Part shown: in pieces, positions 57,404 to 64,000 of the stretch
Layout of the letters: each line of letters starts with the position of its first letter
How positions within the stretch are numbered: the first letter of the stretch is position 1
NCBI GenBank assembly: GCA_910584945.1
Contig: CAJUDY010000007.1
Span: forward strand, 55,290 to 119,289
Direction of reading: 5' to 3'
Length of the DNA: 64,000 bases
Source: an uncultured Lachnospiraceae bacterium
Lineage (GTDB): Bacteria > Bacillota > Clostridia > Lachnospirales > Lachnospiraceae
Position numbers and translations under genes: made by a program
The notes under the pieces: generated by a model
Database searches by the model: none
What the model was told of the DNA's origin: nothing
Seen by the model: the letters and a program-made list of their open reading frames with translations, nothing else

Positions 57404-59338
57404 TCAACGCCTGTGATAGCAGGCGTCGCAGACCTGGAAAGGCGACCCTAAGGGGAGCAGCTTGCCGCAGTATCTGCATCTTGCAATATAATTGTGCTTT
57501 CCCCTGGTCAGATAACGCATAATCGCCATCTCCGTCTTCTCCCTCTCCGACTCCAGCCATTCCTCGTCGATGACCTTCTGCATCCGGTGGGAAAACTGAT
57601 AGTACAGATCCAGCTGCTTGTAATAGGTCTCGTACTGCATGATCCCCCGCTTTCTGTCCCGATGAAGCACCGGCTTTTCCAGAGACACATCCGCTGTGTA
57701 GGTCTTGCAGTACTGAAGCCACAGCGCCACCACAAACCGATCCTTGATGTCGATGGGACAGGTGATCATTCGATACAATGTGTGTTTGTTATCGAATCCG
57801 TCGATCATGGCTCTCTGTTTTTTCGCCTGTTCATACAGATACAGCGCCTCGTCGATATTTTCCTTGACAAAGGGCTTCGTGGGAGTCACGTCGTGCCAGA
57901 TTTTCAAAAGCTCGTCCATAGGCGCTTCAATGTCCAGGAGGATCTGGGGAAAACCAAGGTTTACCTCGCTGACCGGCTCCTCCGCCGCCTGATAGCGCGC
58001 CTTGATATACGTGAGCGCCTCCTCTCCCATAGCGTTTACGTAGCCGGTGTCATAGATACCGAAACGCCCGGCCCGGCCTGAGATCTGCTTGATCTCCGAC
58101 ACCAGAAGGGGCCGTCTGCTGACCCCGTCGTATTTTTCCCACTGCAGAAAGACGATTCTCTTCACCGGCAGATTGAGCCCCATGCCGATGGCATCCGTGG
58201 CGACCACTACTTTGGTTTTCCCGCTGTTAAACAGATGCATCTGCCGCCTGCGGATCTCCGGCGGCAGACTTCCATAGATAACGCTGGCATTGATCTTCTT
58301 CTCCTCCAGCCTGCCCGCCACGTCCAGAACGGATTTTTTGGAAAATACGATCAGGGCGTCCCCTTTTTCCACATCGTTCGGAAACACAAAAGGCCTGTCC
58401 TCGCAGAGCAGCCTGGTCTTTCTCTCGTAGCGCTCCACCTCGTAGTCATCCCCGCAGAGCTCGATCAGGTGGATAATCGCCTTCTCCGCTGCTGGGCTCA
58501 TACAGATATGGATCTCACCGGCCCGAAGCCCCAGGATCGCTTTGGTCCAGGAGTGCCCCCGGTCCGGGTCCGTCACCATCTGCGCCTCGTCGATGACCGC
58601 AATATCGTAGTTTTCATCAAAATCCGCCATCTCGATAGTGGAAGCGGTGACCCGGCTTGCTTCCTCCTCGATACACTCCTGACCGGTCCGCATGGTACAG
58701 GGGACCCGGTACTTGTTCATCTGCTCATAGACTTCCAGGGCCAGAAGTCTCAAAGGACCCAGGTATACACCGCACCCGGCCAGCTTCAACCGCTCCAGAG
58801 AGCGAAAAGTCTTACCGCTGTTGGTGGGACCAATATGCAGAATAAAATGCCGCCGGATTTCCCTTACTTCCGCAAACTCCATCTCCGGGCGCATGGGCAC
58901 CAGCTCCAGAATCTTGTCCTTTACCTTGTGCTGACGATACCTTGGGTACAGCGTAAATAAAGTCTCCTGACAGATCTTTCCGGGCAGAGCACGCCGCATA
59001 TAAGCCAGAAATTCTCCATCGATGCCTTCCTTCTGCTCCTCCAGGAGCATCCCCAGATCCAGCTGCACCAGCTTGGGGAGGAATTCCTCCTGGATCTTCC
59101 GAAAGAGCGGCTCCCGGTTCTTGCGGATCGCAAAGCCTGACAGATTCTTGATCTGCCGGTGAAGATCCTCCAGATTCCGTATATTCACTCTGGATACTTT
59201 CGCATTCTTCAGGGACCGGGACAGCGCCTCCGCCTTCCGGTCCATCCCCGTGTATTTCGGCGGTTTTCTCGGCTTCTTCTTTCCCTCCCGCTCATATTCC
59301 TCCGCGTAAAACTGTATCAGTTTCTTCTTATTAATCAT
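57404..59338 (-). CDS. Suv3-like DExH RNA helicase
   Basis: A 644-residue superfamily 2 helicase of the Suv3 type, best known as the mitochondrial degradosome helicase; bacterial versions are less studied. N-terminal helical region (1-160), Walker A GPTNSGKT (170-177), motif II DEAQ (about 248-251), motif VI QISGRAGRFG. GSLPPEIRRRQMHLFNSGKT and ATDAIGMGLNLPVKR are characteristic of the family. The C-terminus carries a four-cysteine zinc ribbon-like CRYCGKLLPLGSPFQVCDAC. Probable role in RNA turnover. It is a single gene upstream of clpS on the same strand with an 80-base gap. Confidence 0.88.
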   Translation of the reverse strand: MINKKKLIQFYAEEYEREGKKKPRKPPKYTGMDRKAEALSRSLKNAKVSRVNIRNLEDLHRQIKNLSGFAIRKNREPLFRKIQEEFLPKLVQLDLGMLLEEQKEGIDGEFLAYMRRALPGKICQETLFTLYPRYRQHKVKDKILELVPMRPEMEFAEVREIRRHFILHIGPTNSGKTFRSLERLKLAGCGVYLGPLRLLALEVYEQMNKYRVPCTMRTGQECIEEEASRVTASTIEMADFDENYDIAVIDEAQMVTDPDRGHSWTKAILGLRAGEIHICMSPAAEKAIIHLIELCGDDYEVERYERKTRLLCEDRPFVFPNDVEKGDALIVFSKKSVLDVAGRLEEKKINASVIYGSLPPEIRRRQMHLFNSGKTKVVVATDAIGMGLNLPVKRIVFLQWEKYDGVSRRPLLVSEIKQISGRAGRFGIYDTGYVNAMGEEALTYIKARYQAAEEPVSEVNLGFPQILLDIEAPMDELLKIWHDVTPTKPFVKENIDEALYLYEQAKKQRAMIDGFDNKHTLYRMITCPIDIKDRFVVALWLQYCKTYTADVSLEKPVLHRDRKRGIMQYETYYKQLDLYYQFSHRMQKVIDEEWLESEREKTEMAIMRYLTRGKHNYIARCRYCGKLLPLGSPFQVCDACYHRR

Positions 59339-59357
59339 AGATGTTTCTCCCTTATCC

Positions 59358-60116
59358 TTACATCCTTGTTTTTTTTATAAATATGAACGTCTTCTCATCC
59401 GAATCTTTCTCACAGAAATGATAATCCAACCCCTGAAATCCTTTGACTGCCTCAGGATCTTCCGCCTGCACTTCGGCCAGATAGCGCACCATCTCTCCCC
59501 GGGCCATCTTCGCCAGCGTTCCTTTTTCCACAATCTTCCCATTCTGCCGCTCTCCGAACACGCAGGTCACAAAGCGCACTTGCTCCCGTCCTTTCAGACA
59601 GCTGGAAATGCAGCAACTGTACTCCTTAGAGGCAAGGTTCAGGATCAGCGGATCTTCCCGGAACAGATCTTCCGCCAGGCGGTCTCCCCAGTATTCATAC
59701 AGCGTCTTCCACTTCCCCGCCCCCAGCTTCGCCTGCATCTCCAGGCGGTAGGGCGTGACTCCGTCGAAGGGTTTCAGCATCCCGTAGAATCCGGACAGAA
59801 TTCGAAGATGCCCCTGCAGATAGTAAAGCTGCTCTTCCTCCATCACCTTCGGCGCCAGATGTTGATACTGGATTCCCTCGTAGGACAGAAGCGCAGGAGT
59901 CAGCGTCCGCTCCAGGTCCATTTCCGCCAGACGCGCGAAGTTCTCTCTCGCCAGACGGTCGCTGCATCTCCAGATGGCCTTGCACCGGTCGTAACTGAGG
60001 GACCTAAGATACCCAAGCAGCGCCCGCGTCTGCTCCAAATATGCCGGCAGGGCCTGCCAGGGCGCCGTATCCGTATCGATATTCATCTTCTTCGCCGGGG
60101 ATATGATGATCTTCAC
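59358..60116 (-). CDS. yaaA: YaaA peroxide stress protein (UPF0246)
   Basis: A 252-residue DUF328/UPF0246 protein. It begins with the family signature MKIIISPAKKMNIDTD; later ALLSYEGIQYQHLAP, GFYGMLKPFDGVTPYRLEM and FVTCVFGERQNGKIVEKGT are conserved blocks. In E. coli YaaA limits free iron during peroxide stress and has DNA-binding features. The end EGFQGLDYHF is canonical (here VKGFQGLDYHFCEKDSDE). It lies 19 bases upstream of the helicase gene on the same strand. Confidence 0.93.
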   Translation of the reverse strand: MKIIISPAKKMNIDTDTAPWQALPAYLEQTRALLGYLRSLSYDRCKAIWRCSDRLARENFARLAEMDLERTLTPALLSYEGIQYQHLAPKVMEEEQLYYLQGHLRILSGFYGMLKPFDGVTPYRLEMQAKLGAGKWKTLYEYWGDRLAEDLFREDPLILNLASKEYSCCISSCLKGREQVRFVTCVFGERQNGKIVEKGTLAKMARGEMVRYLAEVQAEDPEAVKGFQGLDYHFCEKDSDEKTFIFIKKTRM

Positions 60117-60138
60117 AAGTACTTACCTCTCTGTCTTA

Positions 60139-60234
60139 CTAACGCTCATTATATCATGAATCTGCGATTCATGACCGCCATTCGCCGCTCGCCGAATAAG
60201 CAAGCTTATTCTTCTTGCTAACGCTCATTATATC
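60139..60234. repeat. 17-bp direct repeats enclosing two palindromes
   Basis: CTAACGCTCATTATATC occurs at 60139-60155 and 60218-60234. Between them are CATGAAT-CTGCG-ATTCATG (60155-60173) and GAATAAG-CAAG-CTTATTC (about 60194-60211). It follows the yaaA start region on the minus-strand upstream side and has no coding potential. It looks like a duplicated insertion scar or a small palindromic repeat unit. Confidence 0.55.
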
Positions 60235-60310
60235 CTAAAATCTCTGATGATTCAATTTGAATAAGCAAATAAAAAGGCGGGAATCCGCGAAACGAAACGT
60301 ACATTCGATC

Positions 60311-60339
60311 TTGTGTCCTATGGGTAGATATGGTAGAAT
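60311..60339 (+). promoter_or_regulatory. Promoter of the predicted small RNA
   Basis: TTGTGT (60311-60316), a 17-base spacer and TAGAAT (60334-60339) with an upstream TATGG. The predicted start near 60346 coincides with the first base of a stable hairpin. Confidence 0.5.
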
Positions 60340-60345
60340 GAAAAA

Positions 60346-60467
60346 AGGAAAGCCAGAGACGCCCGGCTCTCTGGTTTTCCTGCTTGTAGTTTCCCACATA
60401 TTATTCTAGTTTTCAATCGAAACAGGTAAATAAAAAAGATACAAGGGTTTCCCTGTATCTTTTTTAT
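60346..60467 (+). ncRNA. Predicted small non-coding RNA of about 120 bases
   Basis: The segment has a promoter at its left, a 5' hairpin (60347-60359 with 60368-60380, 12 Watson-Crick pairs and one G-T), an unstructured AU-rich middle with a small GTTTTC/GAAAC stem, and a rho-independent terminator at 60431-60467. No ATG occurs in it and no adjacent plus-strand gene follows (the next genes are on the minus strand). It is therefore not a leader and is best read as an independent RNA. The class is unknown; it is not 6S, SRP or tmRNA by length and sequence. Confidence 0.5.
60431..60467. terminator. Terminator at the end of the predicted small RNA
   Basis: AAAAAAGATACA-A-GGG pairs with CCCTGTATCTTTTTT around a TTT loop. 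A and T runs flank both sides, so it may also stop the minus-strand unit beginning with the Gfo/Idh/MocA and ferredoxin genes. Confidence 0.8.
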
Positions 60468-60543
60468 CCATTTCATCTTGATGATCAGTCATAATGTCCC
60501 CTGCCGGAAACAGTATAAAAATGCTGCAAAACTCCATCCAATC

Positions 60544-61845
60544 TCACTTCTTTTTCTTCTGCATGGACAGCAATTTGTCCAGATAGATCGACTTGAACTG
60601 TTTGCTTGCCAGCGCCTGCTTCAAGGGCGGGAGTTTTAGAATTGTGCCGAATACGGCCGCCATGGCCCGGTGATTGGCAAAGGCCTGGTTGTCGAAGATC
60701 AGGTTCTGCAGGGTTCCTTTCTCGATGGCCTGCAACACAAAACGATGGGTGCTGTTGACCGGCGTGATGACCTGAATGGGACGCTTTTTCAGCTCAATGG
60801 CTTTGGAGGGGCAGTTTCTTGCGCAGACCCCGCAGCCGAGACAGATCTCCGTATCGATCTTCGGGCACTTTTTGGTCTTCGTCCCCTCCGGATGCGCTTT
60901 CTCCTCCTCCATGGCAATGGCCAGGATGGGACAGACTTTGGCGCATTTGCCGCAGCCGATACAAGTGTCCAGAGAGACTTCCGGCAGATAGTTGGTGGTC
61001 GCCACCGGCTGCATGGGGCTGAAATGCCTGGCTGCCTGCAGTGCCTCGCAGCAGCAGCCGCAGCAGTTGCAGATAAAGGCCGGATGTTCCCGCACATTTT
61101 CCCCGATCTGGACCAGATTGCTCTCGTAGGACAGTTCCAGCACTTCTTTGGCCTCTTCTTTAGAGATCAGCTTTGCATACTCGCCGTGCTCCGCCAGAGA
61201 ACGGGCCACATTGTCGAAGGTCAGGCATACTTCCCAGGGAGCGTCGATCTCGCAGGGATGTCCCGCATGGTACATCTTGTGGCGGCAATAGCAGGTGCCA
61301 AGACCGATGTAGCTTGCTTCTTCTACAATATGAGTCGCCCGCTCATAATCTAGGATATGATTGGTCTTGTCGTTCATCAACACCGGCTCCTGCACGAACA
61401 CTCTGCCCAGTCTGGTCTCCGTGGCAAAGAACAGATCCTTGACAAAATCTTCCTCCACGTTCATATACTGATAGTACAGTTCGCTCAGATATTTCTGGTC
61501 AATGTCTCCCCTGGTGCGCATGAGCGCGAATTCGATAAAACCTGCCATGGGCGGCGGCATAACAAACTGGCGTTCTCCCCGATACTCAGAGTCCACCAGC
61601 AGGGCTTTCTCGCACAAATGGTCCAGAAGTTTTTCTGCTTTGGCCTCGGTGGTTCCCCATACCCTCGCTGCCCGCTTCAGGGTAAAGGGACGGACCGGAA
61701 GTCTTGCCGCCCATTTTGCCTCTTTTTCCGTATACAGCACCTGCAAAATCTTATATAAAGTTTCCGAAGCCGGCGCTCCCTGGGTGAACCAGTTGATCCG
61801 CTCTTCCAGATTTTTATAGGCGTCTTTTGTCGTCAGATGTCCCAT
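60544..61845 (-). CDS. 4Fe-4S dicluster (polyferredoxin-like) protein
   Basis: A 433-residue cytoplasmic iron-sulfur protein. The N-terminal 100 residues form a winged-helix-like region (LKRAARVWGTTEAKAEKLLD). In the middle are Cys clusters TCYCRHKMYHAG and ICNCCGCCCEALQ. The C-terminal third holds two 4Fe-4S motifs: CIGCGKCAKVCPILAI and CLGCGVCARNCPSKAI. Related proteins occur in anaerobes near dehydrogenases and are often annotated only as 4Fe-4S proteins; an electron-transfer role is likely. It lies 29 bases downstream of the Gfo/Idh/MocA gene, suggesting a shared transcript. Confidence 0.87.
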   Translation of the reverse strand: MGHLTTKDAYKNLEERINWFTQGAPASETLYKILQVLYTEKEAKWAARLPVRPFTLKRAARVWGTTEAKAEKLLDHLCEKALLVDSEYRGERQFVMPPPMAGFIEFALMRTRGDIDQKYLSELYYQYMNVEEDFVKDLFFATETRLGRVFVQEPVLMNDKTNHILDYERATHIVEEASYIGLGTCYCRHKMYHAGHPCEIDAPWEVCLTFDNVARSLAEHGEYAKLISKEEAKEVLELSYESNLVQIGENVREHPAFICNCCGCCCEALQAARHFSPMQPVATTNYLPEVSLDTCIGCGKCAKVCPILAIAMEEEKAHPEGTKTKKCPKIDTEICLGCGVCARNCPSKAIELKKRPIQVITPVNSTHRFVLQAIEKGTLQNLIFDNQAFANHRAMAAVFGTILKLPPLKQALASKQFKSIYLDKLLSMQKKKK

Positions 61846-61874
61846 AAATTTCTCCTTCTTTCATTTCCTGTTTT

Positions 61875-62942
61875 TTAAAGAATCGTCACAGCCTGTCCGC
61901 TCCTGGAGGATTCGATCGCCGCAAACACTGCTTTCATGGCGTACAGGGCGTCTTCCCCGGAGACCGAAGCTTCCCGCCTGGTAAACAGGCAGTCCACAAA
62001 CTCGTCAATCACCCCGGAAGCCGTCTGGCAGTCGTTGGTCTGCATCCGATCCAGATCGTAGGAGACGGTCTCCCCATCCCTAAAGATCCGAATGGAGTAA
62101 TCGGGGCTGTCGTAGATACGCATAATCCCCCTGGTTCCGTACAGAATCGTGGAATTGTCCTCCTGGCCATAGTAGGCCCAACTGGCCGTCATGGTCCCCA
62201 CCGCGCCGCCTTCCAGCGTATAGATACAGATTGCCTGATCATCTACTTTGATCCTTCGGCCCTGATCGTCTTTTTTGTCCAGGGTGGCAAGTTTTGCGGT
62301 CACTTCCCTGATCCTTTGGCCGGTCAGGTATTGGATCAGGTCCGTCTTGTGGATGCCCAGATCGCCCATGACGCCCATACCCGCCGCTTTTTCATCGAAA
62401 AACCACAGGTCCTTCCCGGTCTGATTGATGCTCCAGGTCTCCGGACCGGCGTGCCCGAAGGTGGTGCGGAAGCTTAGGAGTTCACCGATGGCCCCCTCTG
62501 CCAGCAGTGCCTTTGCTTTTTTGTGGGCTTTTGCAAAACGCTGGTTCTGTCCGATCATCAGACAGCGGCACATCTCCTTCGCCGTCCGCACCATGGCCTC
62601 GCATTCTTCCATGGTGACCGCCATGGGCTTTTCACAGAGGACATGCTTTCCTGCCCTCAAAGCGGCATTGGCGATCTCTGCGTGCAGATGGTTTGCCGTA
62701 CAGACGCTGACGGCGTCGATCCCCTCCTCCGCCAGCAGGGAATGATAATCCGGATAAGCTTTCCCGCCGTACCGCTCAGCCAGTTCCTCCGCCCTTTTGA
62801 AATTCCGGTCATAGTAGCCGACAAGCTGCACTTGTTCATTTGCCAGGTACTCCGGTATGTGCCGCACCTGGGCGATCTTGCCGCAGCCGATGATTCCTGC
62901 CCGAATCTTGATCGATTTTTTCCTGTTTTTCACATCACACAT
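61875..62942 (-). CDS. Gfo/Idh/MocA family oxidoreductase
   Basis: A 355-residue NAD(P)-dependent dehydrogenase, probably on a sugar or inositol. The Rossmann motif is IRAGIIGCGKIAQVRHIPEYL, followed by the family signature VLCEKPMAVTMEECEAM with the EKP lysine. The C-terminal beta sheet domain has FFDEKAAGMGVMGDLGIHKTDL, in which the DLGxHxxDL catalytic His is visible. GGAGGAG lies about five bases before ATG 62942. Substrate cannot be deduced; it may pass electrons to the polyferredoxin encoded next, which would be unusual for this family. Confidence 0.92.
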   Translation of the reverse strand: MCDVKNRKKSIKIRAGIIGCGKIAQVRHIPEYLANEQVQLVGYYDRNFKRAEELAERYGGKAYPDYHSLLAEEGIDAVSVCTANHLHAEIANAALRAGKHVLCEKPMAVTMEECEAMVRTAKEMCRCLMIGQNQRFAKAHKKAKALLAEGAIGELLSFRTTFGHAGPETWSINQTGKDLWFFDEKAAGMGVMGDLGIHKTDLIQYLTGQRIREVTAKLATLDKKDDQGRRIKVDDQAICIYTLEGGAVGTMTASWAYYGQEDNSTILYGTRGIMRIYDSPDYSIRIFRDGETVSYDLDRMQTNDCQTASGVIDEFVDCLFTRREASVSGEDALYAMKAVFAAIESSRSGQAVTIL

Positions 62943-62967
62943 GACATCTCCTCCGCAATCTTTATAC

Positions 62968-63312
62968 CTAAAGTGCCAGCTTATATAATGCCAACTGATT
63001 AAGACTTATACCTTCCTTGTCTGCTTCGATTGCCAGCCGCTGATGTAAGGACTTTGGCAGCCTTACTACAAATTTTCCGCTATATTTCTCTGCTGATTCC
63101 GGGGTGGGAACAGGCAAGTTATTTTCTAACTTGATTTCTATATATCCTTCCATAGCTTCGTTAAGGCTTTCATACAATTCTTCCAAAGTATCCCCTGTAC
63201 TTTGACAGCCGTCAAGTTCTAAAATCCTGCCGTAAAAATAATGCCCGCTTTCATCGTTCATCTCTTGTACCAATCTTGTATACGGTAACTTCATATAGTC
63301 TTTTACTTCCAT
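62968..63312 (-). CDS. hicB: HicB-family antitoxin
   Basis: A 114-residue antitoxin. The N-terminal HicB fold reads FYGRILELDGCQSTGDTLEE followed by LYESLNEAMEGYIE. The C-terminal DNA-binding part is a ribbon-helix-helix: GKFVVRLPKSLHQRLAIEAD and GISLNQLALYKL. AAGGAG precedes ATG 63312. It lies 48 bases after the hicA reading frame and should repress the pair's promoter. Because the toxin frame has a stop codon, the antitoxin may be an orphan. Confidence 0.92.
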   Translation of the reverse strand: MEVKDYMKLPYTRLVQEMNDESGHYFYGRILELDGCQSTGDTLEELYESLNEAMEGYIEIKLENNLPVPTPESAEKYSGKFVVRLPKSLHQRLAIEADKEGISLNQLALYKLAL

Positions 63313-63360
63313 TGTTTCGCTCCTTCTCTGTCTTAATTTATTATATCCAGCTTAGGGGAT

Positions 63361-63588
63361 TTACGCCTCAATTCTATTAAGAATATCCAATATATACGCT
63401 TTCTTTAACGGGCTTTCCTGTTTGATTGTTGTCAGATCGTTTGTGTCTTTATTTAAGTACTGCTTATGGCTTCCCTTCTGTCTTACTGTTTCGTATCCAT
63501 AAGCCTTAAGTACTTTTTCGGCTTCTTCCGGTCATATTCCATTAGGCTGTCGCTTCATCTTGTCAATTATCTTTTCTACACTTGGCAC
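63361..63588 (-). pseudogene. hicA: HicA-type toxin gene with an in-frame TGA at codon 19
   Basis: From GTG 63588 the frame reads VPSVEKIIDKMKRQPNGI, then TGA (63532-63534), then PEEAEKVLKAYGYETVRQKG with the catalytic-type GSHKQYL and IKQESPLKKAYILDILNRIE to a TAA. All HicA features are present: the dsRBD-like fold and the conserved GSHK histidine. The position of TGA is where relatives carry Arg (CGA), so one C-to-T change explains it. The 76-codon frame is otherwise intact. A restart after the stop would remove only the first helix, but no good start codon with a ribosome site is visible. Confidence 0.85.
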
Positions 63589-63605
63589 TTGTCATACCCC
63601 TCCCT

Positions 63606-63641
63606 TAGTATTATAGTACTACATTCAATACTATGAGTCAA
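63606..63641 (-). promoter_or_regulatory. hicAB promoter with inverted-repeat operator
   Basis: On the minus strand TTGACT (63641-63636), a 17-base spacer and TACTAT (63618-63613) precede the hicA start by 25 bases. TAGTATT (63606-63612) and AATACTA (63627-63633) form a 7-bp inverted repeat spanning the -10, a likely HicB binding site. Confidence 0.6.
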
Positions 63642-63805
63642 TGATTTTATCAGCCGCCTATTCTTTTATTCCTTCTTTTATCTTTTTCACATTATAGCAA
63701 AGTCTTACATAAGACACCATCTTTTTATTTCCTTATTTGTAAGCTATGTGTAAGTTACCGACAAAAATTCAGCCTATTTTGTGGTACTCTTAAAACTGCA
63801 AGGCA

Positions 63806-63838
63806 TAAAAAAACCAGAAAATATAAGCATTTCCTGGG
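63806..63838 (-). terminator. Terminator of the gene at the right edge
   Basis: On the minus strand CCAGGAAAT...ATTTTCTGG is followed by TTTTTTT, about 60 bases beyond the stop codon of the partial gene at 63896. Confidence 0.7.
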
Positions 63839-63895
63839 TCTGTGTCTTTTCCTGTATTCGCTTTAAATTATCTCTTGCAGAACTGCGGCGCCCGT

Positions 63896-64000
63896 CTAGC
63901 GGCTTTGAGGCCGATATTCATATTCCGTGGCAAGGTCGCTGTTCTCGGTGAGAATAAAGAACGGCAGAAGCCGGACAGGGGGATTCTTCATTTGGAACAT
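63896..64000 (-). CDS. 3' end of an unidentified gene (runs off the right edge)
   Basis: The frame is open from the right edge to TAG at 63896-63898, giving MFQMKNPPVRLLPFFILTEN followed by a short tail ending YRPQSR. A terminator follows on the same strand, which supports a real gene end. Thirty-four residues are too few for a family call; no motif is seen. Confidence 0.35.
   Translation of the reverse strand: MFQMKNPPVRLLPFFILTENSDLATEYEYRPQSR

Larger units (their letters stand above)
63589..63895. other. 307-base gap: hicAB promoter, then non-coding sequence and a terminator
   Basis: Apart from the promoter/operator at 63606-63641 and the terminator at 63806-63838, I see only AT-rich sequence without an open frame of note. 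Confidence 0.6.

Noticed and set aside
63532..63534. TGA in hicA as a selenocysteine codon
   Set aside because: HicA toxins are not selenoproteins, the position is normally Arg, and no SECIS-like hairpin is seen directly after the codon. A nonsense mutation is simpler.

Overview
The window looks like chromosome of a Gram-positive anaerobe of the Lachnospiraceae (Clostridia). The evidence is gene content typical of that group: a SPOCS/DUF3794 protein fragment, a DUF4317 protein, dapL, a PrcB-like lipoprotein, a PadR-DUF1700-DUF4097-PspC operon, a MutEFG-type exporter with a two-component system, a decayed glycerophosphotransferase-like gene, AGGAGG ribosome sites and sigma-A promoters. This assignment is inference; no rRNA is present. 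One tRNA gene (Val, anticodon GAC) is found. There is no CRISPR array, complete insertion sequence or integrase. All functions are read from motifs and family memory; no database search was run.

Layout. 0-7 kb: end of a SPOCS gene, a lipoprotein, malQ, then plsC-ddl-murF (membrane lipid and peptidoglycan precursors) and dapL (meso-diaminopimelate/lysine). 7-13.5 kb: a blaR1-blaI module with an unknown third gene, a small AT-rich xre/membrane gene pair, a GH25 lysozyme, a PucR/CdaR regulator and a lone MsmK/UgpC-type sugar ABC ATPase. 13.7-20.8 kb: DUF4317, two D-2-hydroxyacid dehydrogenases, ridA, an ibrA/ibrB-like pair and a transglutaminase-like lipoprotein. 20.8-28.5 kb: an ABC exporter beside a divergent response regulator and kinase, a VanZ protein and an envelope-stress-like PadR operon.

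28.5-31.8 kb is a graveyard of decayed genes: an alcohol dehydrogenase end, a glycosyltransferase start, a frameshifted AAA/PD-(D/E)XK protein, an exported protein and a glycerophosphotransferase-like protein. It is followed by a visibly AT-richer island (31.8-37.7 kb). The island holds an unrecognised 398-residue protein, a B12-type radical SAM protein, a NUDIX hydrolase and a protein with two ThyX-like halves, plus an Xre regulator and a TPR fragment. I regard this four-gene cassette as the best candidate for an undescribed system, probably acting on nucleotides or nucleosides.

37.8-40.6 kb carries a PurF-like protein without the usual N-terminal cysteine and an AraC regulator split by one amber codon. 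40.7-53.7 kb is a large transport locus: three tandem paralogous lipoproteins of about 780 residues (BNR-like front half, solute-binding back half), MalF/MalG-type permeases and a HlyD-like coiled-coil adaptor, divergent from a two-component system. No ATPase is encoded there, so the MsmK homologue at 12.4 kb may energise it. 53.7-64 kb: DUF3786, acylphosphatase, tRNA-Val, clpS-clpA, a Suv3-like helicase, yaaA, a predicted small RNA, a polyferredoxin, a Gfo/Idh/MocA dehydrogenase and a hicA-hicB pair whose toxin gene has an in-frame stop.
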